64,000 nt of DNA from Paenibacillus sp. PCH8 (GCF_002968835.1 NZ_PKQK01000004.1:310001-374000); one strand, 5' to 3'. Positions 51,637 to 60,873 are shown, counted from the first letter of the stretch. Program-made: numbers and translations. Notes: generated by a model not told the origin, from the sequence alone.

Positions 51637-51685
51637 TTGCATATAAGTTTAGTCGGAATTATATTAATGGTATAAGGTCTAGACC
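51637..51685 (+). promoter_or_regulatory. Promoter and FadR/GntR palindrome of the peptide operon
   Basis: A -35 TTGCAT (51637-51642), 17-base spacer and -10 TATATT (51660-51665). The perfect palindrome GGTCTAGACC is at 51676-51685, at about the expected transcription start. GntR/FadR proteins bind short palindromes of this type, and the first gene encodes such a protein, so autorepression is likely. Confidence 0.6.
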
Positions 51686-51707
51686 ATATACAGATCGGAG
51701 TGTTTAG

Positions 51708-52460
51708 ATGTCCAGTACGTTTTCATTTCGTTTTGAGAAAGTATCCACGAAAAAGGTCAGTGAATTCATTAGGGAACAACTGGAAGAAGCGATTATTTTG
51801 AAAGAGTTAATGAGCGAAGAGCAACTTCCAGCCGAGCGAGATCTGGCAGAAATTTTTAATGTAAGCCGTATTACCGTTCGCGAGGCACTCTCTTCATTGG
51901 AAGAGAAAGGTTTGATTGAGAAAAGAGTGGGTGCCAAAGGTGGTACGTTCGTACTGCCTCTGACAGCCAATTCGCATAAACGTACCAGAGAAGAAATTAA
52001 ACGGGATTGGGCACAGATGCTGAAGGTGTTTGAATACCGAACCATCATTGAACCAGAGGGAGCTTTTCTGGCTGCTGAGCGGATCACTGCAGGCGAACTG
52101 GAGCTGCTGGAGAGTTATATGGAACAAAGTATAGAGCCAGACTGTACAAGGGAATGGTTCAGGGCGCTGGATGTGAAATTTCATCTGACCATCGCCAAAG
52201 CATCGGGGAATCCATATTGCGAGACAGCCGTGAGGCAGATTCGGACCAAAATTAATCCGGCGCTCGACTTGATGCCTTACGATGACCGGATACGTTCCGT
52301 CAACCACGGTGTACATATGGAGATTCTTGAAGCACTGAAAGCACATGACAGCATGAAGTCCCGAGAGACGATGAAAAGACATATCGAATTCTCGGCTGAC
52401 GCGATCTATGCCCGTTTGGTTTCTGAATCGGACGAAAATGAAGGGAATGACAGCGAATGA
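51708..52460 (+). CDS. FadR-subfamily GntR regulator
   Basis: Regulator of 250 residues. The N-terminal winged HTH (about 12-80) shows LPAERDLAEIFNVSRITVREA and the wing GAKGGTFVLP. The C-terminal all-helical FCD domain (about 95-240) carries the metal/ligand residues in DVKFHLTIAKASGNPY and NHGVHMEILEAL. It leads a peptide uptake and hydrolysis operon, and its stop codon overlaps the next start by four bases (ATGA), indicating translational coupling. Its ligand is probably an amino acid or peptide derivative. Confidence 0.9.
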   Translation: MSSTFSFRFEKVSTKKVSEFIREQLEEAIILKELMSEEQLPAERDLAEIFNVSRITVREALSSLEEKGLIEKRVGAKGGTFVLPLTANSHKRTREEIKRDWAQMLKVFEYRTIIEPEGAFLAAERITAGELELLESYMEQSIEPDCTREWFRALDVKFHLTIAKASGNPYCETAVRQIRTKINPALDLMPYDDRIRSVNHGVHMEILEALKAHDSMKSRETMKRHIEFSADAIYARLVSESDENEGNDSE

Positions 52461-53667
52461 ATCGTTCAGAATTGATACAGTTGGCTCAGCCACTGCAAGC
52501 CCAGTTAAGCGCCTGGCGCAGAGATTTGCATCGCCATCCGGAAATCGGTTACGAGGAGCATCGCACATCCGCTATCGTAGCTGAGCATCTGGAAAGCCTC
52601 GGACTGGAAGTTACACGCAATGTCGGACAGACCGGGGTTACGGGCTTGCTTCGCGGCGAAACAGATGGACCAACCTTTGCCTTGCGCGCAGACATGGATG
52701 CATTGCCGATCCAGGATCAGAAAGCGGTGGAATACCGCTCGCAAGTGGAAGGCAAAGCGCATCTGTGTGGACATGACGCCCACACCTCCATCCTGATGGG
52801 AGCAGCTCAACTTCTTACTGGCCTTGGAAAACCGAAATCAGGCAATATCAAATTCATTTTCCAGCCTGCTGAAGAGGGACTCGCAGGAGCAAGAGCCATG
52901 ATTCAGGACGGTGTTTTGGAGAATCCCAAGGTTGATGCCATCGCAGGGTTACACATGACCCCTGGTCAAGACACGGGAACCTTGGGCGTAAGTCAGGGTG
53001 TTGCATTCGCATCAGCTGATCCCTTGATTATCAAGGTGTTCGGCAAGGGTGGCCACGCAGCTCGTCCGCATGAAGGCATTGACGCGATTGCGGTATCCGC
53101 TCAGGTCATCACTGCATTGCAAAATATCGTCAGTCGCATGGTCGATCCACTTGAACCCGCTGTGGTCACCATTGGCAAAATCACCGGAGGTTATATGGGA
53201 ACAGCCATTGCCCCGGAAGTGGAGATGATCGGTACGGTTCGAACACTCTCACCTGTCATTCGGGAACGGATGCCAGCTTTGATTGAGCAGGTAGTTAAAG
53301 GGGTCTGTGATTCTTTCGGAGCAGGATGCGAAGTCGTCTACGGCGATGGATACCCTGTGGTTGTGAATGATCTCGGCATGGTTGACCTGCTAACAGAGAC
53401 TTGTGATCAGGTTAATGCGGAGAAGGGATGGAGCTATATCAAACCCTCCACAGGGGCGAGGATTTCGCTTTTTATTGTGAACAGGTTCCGGGTGTGTTTT
53501 TCAGACTAGGATCTGGGAATGATGAGGAACGTACTCGGTATCCACTTCACCATCCCATGTTTGATCTCGATGAAACAGCGATGCCTTATGGCGTGGGCAT
53601 GTTGTCTGCAGTAGCACTTGAATTTTTGGCAAGAAATACAACTTCTGAGGGGGAGCAATCACAATGA
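52457..53667 (+). pseudogene. M20 amidohydrolase with one -1 frameshift
   Basis: Metal-dependent amidohydrolase of the N-acyl-amino-acid/hippurate hydrolase group, 403 residues when repaired. The 5' frame has RRDLHRHPEIGYEE, LRADMDALPI, LCGHDAHTS (metal His/Asp) and FQPAEEGLAGA. The 3' frame has the GEDFAFYCEQVPGVFFRLG segment and the C-terminus. Adding one G to GGGG at 53453-53456 reads ACA GGG GGC GAG GAT TTC and restores the conserved TGGEDFA metal-site motif. As written the enzyme loses that motif and its C-terminus. It overlaps the genes on both sides by four bases, so it belongs tightly to the peptide operon. Confidence 0.9.
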
Positions 53668-55229
53668 AAAAAAGACAATGGACAGGCATGTGGATCACGT
53701 TACTGGCAATCGTAATGGTACTCAGCGCTTGCGGAGGAAAAACAACTAGCACGAATGATAATTCCGCAACAGAAGGAAAAGGCAGTGGGAGCGCAAGTAC
53801 AACACTGACCATTGCAGCAGCAACAGATATTGAGAGTTTCGATCCGCATAACAACAACAACACATCCAGTGAGGCGGTTCTGGTTAACGTTTTTGATTAT
53901 CTGATCAAAAATGACAGTGAACAGAAAAAAGTTGCAGGACTTGCGACATCATGGGATCAGGTAAATGATACGACATGGAGATTCAAGCTGCGTGAAGGCG
54001 TAACCTTCCACAATGGTGATCCCTTTACTTCAGCAGATGTAAAATATACGCTGGAGCGCGTAGCCAAGGACGAGACACTGAAACAAAACAGTTATTTCAA
54101 AAACATCGTGGAAGTTAAAGCGGTGGACGAATATACCGTAGACGTTATTACGGACGGTCCAGATCCGCTATTGCTGAATCGTTTGTCCAAAATGGGCGCT
54201 GGTATTCTGCCTGCAAAATATATTACGGATAACGGGTTCGATGCTTTCCTGAAACAACCGGTAGGAACTGGCCCTTACAAGTTCAGCAAATGGACCAAAG
54301 ATGATCGTGTGGAACTCATGAAAAATGAGAATTATTTCGACGGTGAACCGAAATGGAATGAAGTGGTATTCCGGGTTATTCCTGAAGCCTCCACACGCGT
54401 ATCCGAATTGCTTGCTGGCGGTGTAGATGTTGCGGCTTCTATTCCACCCACTGACATTGCCCGGATCGAAGGCGAAGCAGACAAGAAGATTGTCAAAGCG
54501 CCAATCCAACGTGTACTTCAATTGATCTTCCGCCAGACGGAAGGCAGCATCACGGCTGATCCCAAAGTCCGTGAAGCGATTGACCTGGCTATCGACAAAC
54601 AAGGAATCGTGGACAGCATTGCCGGTGGAGCAGGTATCGTAACTCGTACGTCCGTAACACCAGGCAACTTCGGTGCTGATGCTTCATTGTACAAAACCTC
54701 ACTTTATGACCAGGAAAAAGCAAAACAGCTCCTGAAGGAAGCCGGATACGCCGAGGGTGAAGCCGAGATGACCATCTCTGTTTCCGCACAGTACAAAGAA
54801 CAGGCGGAAGTTGTTGCAGCGATGCTGGAACAAGCCGGATTCAAAATCAATTTGGATGTGCTTGAAGCAAGTGCTTTCAGTGAGCGTTACAGTTCCAAAT
54901 CTTTCAAAGAAATCTTCATGATCGGTATTGGTAACTCCTTGTTCGATGCTTCGAACAACTACAACCGTTATATGCTCGAAGAAGCCAAAGGGGAGTCGGA
55001 TTACAACAATCCTGAAGTGGAGAAACTGTTGCAATCTGCATTGGTGAATATGGACCCTGCGGCTCGCGAGAAAGAGTATCAGCAAGTACAGCAGATCTTC
55101 TCGGAGGAACGCCCAGCCGTATATCTGTACCAGATGGAAGGTGTTTACGGCACGAATGCGAAAGTGAACTTCGCACCGCGCAGTGACGAGATGTTCTATG
55201 CTGACGAGATTACACCTGTTGCACAGTAA
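53664..55229 (+). CDS. Oligopeptide/dipeptide ABC substrate-binding lipoprotein
   Basis: Extracellular lipoprotein of 521 residues, SBP_bac_5 (DppE/OppA) family. Signal peptide and lipobox LSAC at about 20-23. The mature domain contains the family signature WRFKLREGVTFHNGDPFTSADVK-like stretch near 110-135 and GTGPYKFSKWTKDD. It overlaps the M20 gene by ATGA. It should deliver peptides to the permease pair downstream. A terminator at 55268 lies between it and the permeases. Confidence 0.93.
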   Translation: MKKRQWTGMWITLLAIVMVLSACGGKTTSTNDNSATEGKGSGSASTTLTIAAATDIESFDPHNNNNTSSEAVLVNVFDYLIKNDSEQKKVAGLATSWDQVNDTTWRFKLREGVTFHNGDPFTSADVKYTLERVAKDETLKQNSYFKNIVEVKAVDEYTVDVITDGPDPLLLNRLSKMGAGILPAKYITDNGFDAFLKQPVGTGPYKFSKWTKDDRVELMKNENYFDGEPKWNEVVFRVIPEASTRVSELLAGGVDVAASIPPTDIARIEGEADKKIVKAPIQRVLQLIFRQTEGSITADPKVREAIDLAIDKQGIVDSIAGGAGIVTRTSVTPGNFGADASLYKTSLYDQEKAKQLLKEAGYAEGEAEMTISVSAQYKEQAEVVAAMLEQAGFKINLDVLEASAFSERYSSKSFKEIFMIGIGNSLFDASNNYNRYMLEEAKGESDYNNPEVEKLLQSALVNMDPAAREKEYQQVQQIFSEERPAVYLYQMEGVYGTNAKVNFAPRSDEMFYADEITPVAQ

Positions 55230-55267
55230 CATGGGGTATAACAACCTTTCATTGCAAAGATAGGCGT

Positions 55268-55310
55268 GAACGGCAGGGACTGGATAACCATGTTCCTGCC
55301 GTTCTTTTTT
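55268..55310 (+). terminator. Intra-operon terminator after the peptide-binding protein gene
   Basis: GAACGGCAGG and CCTGCCGTTC pair perfectly and are followed by six Ts, 22 bases before the permease start. Read-through would set a lower level of permease than binding protein. Confidence 0.82.
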
Positions 55311-55331
55311 AAAAGAGGAGGTGAACAAGGA

Positions 55332-56249
55332 ATGGGCAAATACGTACTCAAGTCATTATTGCAGATCATTCCGGTGCTGTTCATTGTTTCATTAATCGTG
55401 TTCATATTGGTCCGCGTCACGGGTGATCCGGTTGCGCTGATGTTGCCCGAAACGGCTACTGCTGAAGATCGTGCTGTCTTGACGCAGGCACTTGGTCTGG
55501 ATCAGCCACTATATACGCAATACATGAAGTTTCTCGGTAGTGCATTACAGGGAGACTTTGGGCAATCATTTCGTTACAATCAACCCGCACTAGAGCTTGT
55601 GCTGGAACGATTGCCTGCGAGTTTTGAACTGGCGGTAGCCGCCATGTTTTTTGCGGTTCTTATGGCTGTGCCGCTGGGAATCATCTCAGCTGTGAAACGA
55701 AATACGTTTACCGACCTCATCATTTCAGGAATATCCGTCATTGGTAAGGCGATGCCGAACTTCTGGATGGGGATTATGCTGATTCTGTTGTTCTCCGTCA
55801 TGCTGGGGGTATTGCCGGTATCGGGTCGCGGAGGATTGTCACATCTGATCTTGCCTGCGTTCACACTTGGTGTCGGATTGGCAGCGCAGATGACTCGTCT
55901 CATTCGTTCCAGCATGCTGGAAATTCTGAGCCAGGACTATATCCGAACAGCCCGCAGCAAGGGACTTGGCCGAATGGTTGTCATTGGAAAACATGCGTTT
56001 CGCAATGGACTGATTCCGGTCGTGACGATCATGAGTTTGCAATTCACAAGTCTGATTGGGGGGACCCTGATCACGGAAACGGTGTTCTCTTGGCCTGGAC
56101 TGGGTCAGTTGTTGGTCGTTGCAGTCAATACACATGATATGGCAATTGTACAGGCAGCGGTGTTTGTCATTGCCGTCATCGTTGTGGTAGTCAACATTTT
56201 GACGGATGTATCCTACAGGCTGCTTGATCCGCGCATCAAATATGACTAG
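55332..56249 (+). CDS. Peptide ABC permease (DppB/OppB-type)
   Basis: Membrane subunit of 305 residues. The N-terminal helix (LLQIIPVLFIVSLIVFIL) and the family's GDPVALMLP segment are visible. The EAA loop reads RTARSKGLGRMVVIGKHAFRN; the C-terminus ends RLLDPRIKYD, standard for DppB. ATG 55332 follows GGAGGTGA; the open frame upstream to 55266 is the terminator region. It pairs with DppC at 56265. Confidence 0.93.
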   Translation: MGKYVLKSLLQIIPVLFIVSLIVFILVRVTGDPVALMLPETATAEDRAVLTQALGLDQPLYTQYMKFLGSALQGDFGQSFRYNQPALELVLERLPASFELAVAAMFFAVLMAVPLGIISAVKRNTFTDLIISGISVIGKAMPNFWMGIMLILLFSVMLGVLPVSGRGGLSHLILPAFTLGVGLAAQMTRLIRSSMLEILSQDYIRTARSKGLGRMVVIGKHAFRNGLIPVVTIMSLQFTSLIGGTLITETVFSWPGLGQLLVVAVNTHDMAIVQAAVFVIAVIVVVVNILTDVSYRLLDPRIKYD

Positions 56250-56264
56250 AAGGAGGTGCAATCG

Positions 56265-57194
56265 ATGACAGGCAGCAATGAAATGCCGATTCCCGGTACA
56301 GAACAGGATCAAAAGGGTGGACGTGCACCAACGGGATTCCGTTACATCTGGCAGCAACTAATCCTCAGCAAGACCGGAATGTTTGGTGCTGTGCTCGTTG
56401 TGTTAGTTGTGTTAATTGCCATAGGTGCACCTCTACTGACAAGTCATGATCCGGGAGCGGTTAACCCGTTGAACCGTCTTAAACCGCCAGCATGGCTGGA
56501 GGGCGGAACAGCCGAATACTGGCTGGGTACGGACAATCTTGGTAGAGATATGTGGAGCCGAATGGTATACGGTGCGCGCGTTTCGTTAATCGTGGGTATG
56601 GGTGCGGTGATCGTGTCTGGCATGATCGGAGCTATTCTGGGACTGTTGTCCGGATTCTACGGAAAATGGCTGGATGCCGTAATCATGCGGGTAGGCGATG
56701 CATTCATGGCGATTCCGACGATTCTGTTTATGTTGGTCGTAATGGCGATTGTTGGGCCGGGGATTACGACGTTGATTTTGGTAATCGGTGTAACGAACTG
56801 GGTTCCATTTACCCGTGTGGTACGAAGTGAGGTTCTCAGTATCAAGGAACGGGATTATGTCCATGCGGCGAGATCGATCGGTGCCAAGAATGGAAGATTG
56901 ATTCTGAAACATATTCTGCCGAATATTATGTCATCCTTTATCGTGATCTGTGGCATGAACGTAGGTACAACGATTATTATGGAAGCTTCGCTCAGTTTCC
57001 TGGGCTTGGGTATCAAACCACCCGATGTATCCTGGGGAGGGATGCTCAGTGATGGCAGACAATACGTTGCAACAAGCTGGTGGGTCGCTACATTCCCGGG
57101 ACTAGCCATTACATTTACCGTACTCGGTGTTATTTTCCTTGGAGATTGGCTGCGTGATGTGCTTGATCCACGTACGGAGACAACCCATAAATAA
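56265..57194 (+). CDS. Peptide ABC permease (DppC/OppC-type)
   Basis: Membrane subunit of 309 residues. Family features include HDPGAVNPLNRLKPP, WLGTDNLGRDMWSRMVYGAR and the EAA loop HAARSIGAKNGRLILKHILP. The C-terminus GDWLRDVLDPR is typical. ATG 56265 is eight bases from GGAGG; the GTG at 56256 overlaps that site. No DppD/DppF ATPase genes follow; the next gene is a peptidase. Confidence 0.93.
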   Translation: MTGSNEMPIPGTEQDQKGGRAPTGFRYIWQQLILSKTGMFGAVLVVLVVLIAIGAPLLTSHDPGAVNPLNRLKPPAWLEGGTAEYWLGTDNLGRDMWSRMVYGARVSLIVGMGAVIVSGMIGAILGLLSGFYGKWLDAVIMRVGDAFMAIPTILFMLVVMAIVGPGITTLILVIGVTNWVPFTRVVRSEVLSIKERDYVHAARSIGAKNGRLILKHILPNIMSSFIVICGMNVGTTIIMEASLSFLGLGIKPPDVSWGGMLSDGRQYVATSWWVATFPGLAITFTVLGVIFLGDWLRDVLDPRTETTHK

Positions 57195-57215
57195 ACGGAG
57201 AAGGGAGCCATCATT

Positions 57216-59234
57216 ATGAATCAAAGACCAATGATGCCGGAGGATCTGGTTCACTATCGTTCGATAAGTCAGCCAGTAATCAGTCCGAACGGACAAGTGG
57301 CTTATGTGGAACAGACTATAGATCAGGATAAAAACGAATATAACACGCAAATTCGAGGCATCTCGCTCGATGGCGATGAAGATATTGCACTTTCGGATGG
57401 AACGAAGGATTCCTCTCCTGCGTGGTCGCCGGATGGGACACAGCTCACATTTATTCGCTCAGTGGATGGTGGCAAAGGATTATGGACGCTCCATTCAGAA
57501 CAAAAAGAGCCGGTCATGCTGATATCTCCCGCACATAAAATATGGAGTTATATCTGGTCACCGAACGGGCAGTACATTGCGTTTACCAGCAAAGTGAAAC
57601 CGGAGAACCAACAGAAGAAAGCTGACGTCCAACAGGAGTCTGCACCTGTGCTGCGAGGTAAAGTCTTCGAGCGTACAACGCCGAAGGCGGAAGGGGCTGG
57701 CTGGTGGGATGGTCAATACAGCCATTTGTTTGTATATGAGATTGAAAGTGGGCAGATCACGCAGGTGACTTCCGGGCTATGGAATATCAGTGCTCCGGCA
57801 TGGTCGCCAGATAGCCAGCACCTTTCCTTCATATCCAAGCAAGTGGAGGATGAGGAACTTGATGCGGATCTGCTGTACTTTACGGATGTATACAGCATTC
57901 GATTGGGAGAGAGTGATCTCTTCAAAGTGACGGATTCCAGTCTGGCGATTAGCCAGTTTTCCTATTCACCCGATGGACAGCAGTTGATCCTGATCGCCAG
58001 TGATCGCGATTACGGAAGTGGGAGTCACAACAGATTATATGCAGTCCCCGTTCATCGGGGTGTACCCAGGTCAATCGCACCGCAAGTAGATATACAGATT
58101 GGTAACGCAGCACTGGGAGATATGAAGTCGGCAGGTACATCACCTTCTCCTATCTCGGATGCCCATCATCCGGAACGTGGTGTATACGTACTCGGAACGC
58201 ATAACGGGAATGTGGACGTGTACCGTATTCAAGAAGATGGGGCCTGTCAATCGGTGACGGGCGCTGGTGAAAAGGATGTGTATCAGTATACCTTAACGCC
58301 GGATGGTACGTCGCTGGTTATCGCTGCGTTGACTGCTGAACATCCTGGAGAGTTATATCGCGTGCATGTTGAAAGTGGTGAGTTGTCCAGACTCACCCGG
58401 CGAAATGATGAATTCATGGCTGAATTAGTTGTTAATGTGCCTGTTCGTGTTGAATTCACGTCTTCCGATGGATGGCCGATTCAAGGTTGGTTAGCTACAC
58501 CCGCAGTACGTTCATCCAATGGGAAGCTGCCACTGATTTTGCAAATTCATGGTGGACCTCACGCGATGTATACGGGAACATTCAGTCATGAGATGCAGAC
58601 ACTCGTTGCGCAAGGATATGCTGTGTTATGGGTCAATCCCCGCGGAAGCATGGGATACGGTCAGGAGTTTGCCAGAGCATGCCGTGGTGACTTTGCCGGA
58701 GGCGATTACCGGGATCTGATGGAAGCTGTTGATTATGCCCTGGCTACCTATGATTTCCTTGATGCATCACGTCTGGGTGTCGCAGGTGGCAGTTATGGTG
58801 GGGTGATGACCAACTGGATCGTAGCGCATACGCACCGTTTCAAAGCGGCTGTCACCCAGCGTTGCATCTCCAACTGGTTGTCCATGTATGGAACGAGTGA
58901 TATCGGAATTTCCTATGTCCAGGGAGTCATTGGCGGCAATCCGGCGGAAAACGCTGAATTCCTGTGGTCCCGCTCACCTCTTGCCCACGCACATCACATT
59001 GAGACGCCACTTCTGATCATGCACGGAGAGCAGGACTATCGGACACCAATTGCGCAAGCGGAGGAATTATACACAACGCTCAAACGATACGGCAAAAAGA
59101 CCAAACTGATTCGTTATCCAGGCTCCAACCACAGTGTGCTCAAAAGCGGTAAACCTTCACTTCGGATCGATAGCTTCGAACAGGTGAATGCCTGGTTCAA
59201 TCAGTATCTCGGGAATGAGGAGGGCGAGCAATGA
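57216..59234 (+). CDS. S9 family peptidase (acylaminoacyl/dipeptidyl peptidase-like)
   Basis: Serine peptidase of 672 residues without a signal peptide. An N-terminal seven-bladed propeller (about 1-400; repeated SPDG and WSPDSQ motifs such as PAWSPDGTQL) precedes a C-terminal alpha/beta-hydrolase domain. The triad is Ser526 in GGSYGGVMTNW, Asp607 in GEQDYRTP and His639 in GSNHSVLKSG. Such enzymes cleave short peptides or remove N-terminal acyl-amino acids in the cytosol. With the peptide importer and M20 hydrolase it forms a complete uptake-and-digest unit. Confidence 0.93.
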   Translation: MNQRPMMPEDLVHYRSISQPVISPNGQVAYVEQTIDQDKNEYNTQIRGISLDGDEDIALSDGTKDSSPAWSPDGTQLTFIRSVDGGKGLWTLHSEQKEPVMLISPAHKIWSYIWSPNGQYIAFTSKVKPENQQKKADVQQESAPVLRGKVFERTTPKAEGAGWWDGQYSHLFVYEIESGQITQVTSGLWNISAPAWSPDSQHLSFISKQVEDEELDADLLYFTDVYSIRLGESDLFKVTDSSLAISQFSYSPDGQQLILIASDRDYGSGSHNRLYAVPVHRGVPRSIAPQVDIQIGNAALGDMKSAGTSPSPISDAHHPERGVYVLGTHNGNVDVYRIQEDGACQSVTGAGEKDVYQYTLTPDGTSLVIAALTAEHPGELYRVHVESGELSRLTRRNDEFMAELVVNVPVRVEFTSSDGWPIQGWLATPAVRSSNGKLPLILQIHGGPHAMYTGTFSHEMQTLVAQGYAVLWVNPRGSMGYGQEFARACRGDFAGGDYRDLMEAVDYALATYDFLDASRLGVAGGSYGGVMTNWIVAHTHRFKAAVTQRCISNWLSMYGTSDIGISYVQGVIGGNPAENAEFLWSRSPLAHAHHIETPLLIMHGEQDYRTPIAQAEELYTTLKRYGKKTKLIRYPGSNHSVLKSGKPSLRIDSFEQVNAWFNQYLGNEEGEQ

Positions 59235-59707
59235 GTCGAACTCAGCTGTCCATTCCTGTAGGCCTTCTTGTAGAGAATGTTCTGACAAGTGGGGTACCGG
59301 GAGAAATGATTATTGAATGGTTACAACGTCGAGACTACTCCCAGTTGTTGCCTTTGGTTAAGGAATCCGCGATGGATTTCGATGAAAGACTACAGACAGC
59401 AACAGATATCGGAGACGATTGGGAAAAGGCGATACGTCAAGGTTATGAGTTCAAGTTTTTGCATATTAACGGGTTGAAGCGATTGCTCGATTTCCGGTTT
59501 GACCGTAAGGTGGATCGGGATTATGTTCAAGATGAACTGTCACTGAAACATATTCATCTGACCGCACAAGAGATTGAATTGCTGCAATCGTTAATTGGCA
59601 GACAATGGCTCGTGCAAGTAGAAGAAACAGAGGCAGCAGAAGAAGGCAGAACAGAGATCGAGTCATTCTCCCACCTTCCTGTCCGTATTCAATTGAAATT
59701 CCCATAA
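59231..59707 (+). CDS. Uncharacterised 158-residue protein of the peptide operon
   Basis: Not assigned to a family. The protein is soluble, mostly helical in appearance, acidic near the end (EETEAAEEGRTEIE), and lacks cysteine and membrane segments. The middle contains FLHINGLKRLLDFRFDRKVD. It overlaps the S9 peptidase stop by four bases (ATGA), so it is translationally coupled and probably acts with the peptidase or the transporter. A terminator follows at once. Confidence 0.75.
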   Translation: MSRTQLSIPVGLLVENVLTSGVPGEMIIEWLQRRDYSQLLPLVKESAMDFDERLQTATDIGDDWEKAIRQGYEFKFLHINGLKRLLDFRFDRKVDRDYVQDELSLKHIHLTAQEIELLQSLIGRQWLVQVEETEAAEEGRTEIESFSHLPVRIQLKFP

Positions 59708-59723
59708 TATTGACCAGCAGAAG

Positions 59724-59745
59724 CCGCGATGATCGCGGTTTTTTT
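59724..59745 (+). terminator. Terminator of the peptide operon
   Basis: CCGCGA-TGA-TCGCGG with seven Ts, 17 bases after the last stop codon. Confidence 0.88.
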
Positions 59746-59869
59746 GGTATGTGCGTGTAGAAATGTGCGTGAGGGAATGAAAAGTTGAAATCGAACTCCG
59801 TATGATTTATATTTGTATTAAATGATATTTTAATCTATCAAAATACGAGTATAAAGAGGAGGGCATGGG

Positions 59870-60232
59870 ATGTCCATTCAAAATATTCTGGGAAAAATTC
59901 AAATATCGGATGATGTGATCTCCAAAATTGTTGGCAAGATCGCGAATACCACCAGTGAGATTTCCTCCATGTCGACAGGACTTGTAGAAGGGATTACCAA
60001 AAAGTGGAGCGGGAAAAGTCTGCAAAATGGCATTGCCATCCGCAAGGTAGAAACTAGACTGGAGATTAACTTAAAGGTTGTCGTTCGTTATGGAACGAAA
60101 GTGCATGAAGTCTGCAGGGAATTACAAAATAATGTGAGAGTGCATGTGGAGCAGCTGACGGGATTAACCATTGATACGGTGAACGTGATCGTTGAGGGCA
60201 TATCAATGAATCAACCTGATGCCAGGTTCTAG
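59870..60232 (+). CDS. Asp23/Gls24-family protein
   Basis: Cytosolic protein of 120 residues of the Asp23/Gls24 (DUF322) family. Visible are ISDDVISKIVGKIANTTSEI, GIAIRKVETRLEINLKVVVRYG and the ending GLTIDTVNVIVEGI. Family members are linked to cell-envelope or alkaline stress in Gram-positives. AGAGGAGGG precedes ATG 59870. It is followed by a GNAT gene 32 bases downstream in the same direction. Confidence 0.85.
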   Translation: MSIQNILGKIQISDDVISKIVGKIANTTSEISSMSTGLVEGITKKWSGKSLQNGIAIRKVETRLEINLKVVVRYGTKVHEVCRELQNNVRVHVEQLTGLTIDTVNVIVEGISMNQPDARF

Positions 60233-60264
60233 TCCAATTTCATCTATTTATAGGAGTGACAGCG

Positions 60265-60873
60265 ATGAATAAGATTTCCATTATAAAAGCCAGTCCACAA
60301 TCATTAGTCGGCGGGCAACTAAATCAGATGGCACTTGAATATATGGCATATTCGCTTGCAGGTACCAAAGATAAAGGCATTATAGAGAAAACATTCAATA
60401 AGTTATGGCGTTCGAATCGAAACCGATTCAGTCACCAATACGCATTTGAAGCTAAAATGGGTAGCCAGACGCTAGGCATGGTTATGTGTTTTCCAATGAC
60501 TGTAATGAACAAACTTGCTTTTCCAACGTTCTCCAAACTGCTTGAACTTCGTAAATGGAGCCTGATCAAGTATAATCTTCAACATTGGAAAGAGTTCTAC
60601 TCCATGGTGACATTGAAAGAAGGAGAGAACGATGAGTACCATATCGGAACATTGGCTACCTTGCCTGAAAGCAGAGGACTTGGCGTGGGGACGCAGCTCA
60701 TTCAATTTGCTGAGCAGCAAGCTGTAGTACAAGGTCTGTCCAAATCTTCGCTCACGGTTAAAAAGGAAAATGCACCGGCTATCAAACTGTATGAACGTTT
60801 GGGATACCAGAGAGTAGGGGAAATCAATAAACCTGCGCTATCCCTGTACAGGATGTCCAAAAAACTGGTGTAA
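60265..60873 (+). CDS. GNAT-family N-acetyltransferase
   Basis: Acetyltransferase of 202 residues. Acetyl-CoA motif A reads IGTLATLPESRGLGVGTQLI, followed by SLTVKKENAPAIKLYERLGY. TAGGAGTGA before ATG 60265 sets the start; GTG 60256 overlaps that site. The upstream half (residues 20-110) is the variable substrate region; substrate unknown. Probably co-transcribed with the Asp23-like gene. Confidence 0.88.
   Translation: MNKISIIKASPQSLVGGQLNQMALEYMAYSLAGTKDKGIIEKTFNKLWRSNRNRFSHQYAFEAKMGSQTLGMVMCFPMTVMNKLAFPTFSKLLELRKWSLIKYNLQHWKEFYSMVTLKEGENDEYHIGTLATLPESRGLGVGTQLIQFAEQQAVVQGLSKSSLTVKKENAPAIKLYERLGYQRVGEINKPALSLYRMSKKLV

Noticed and set aside
15786..53456. Programmed -1 ribosomal frameshifting as the explanation of the five split genes
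   Set aside because: The sites lack a good X XXY YYZ slippery heptamer and no consistent downstream pseudoknot was seen. The five unrelated families are not known for it. A missing G is simpler.
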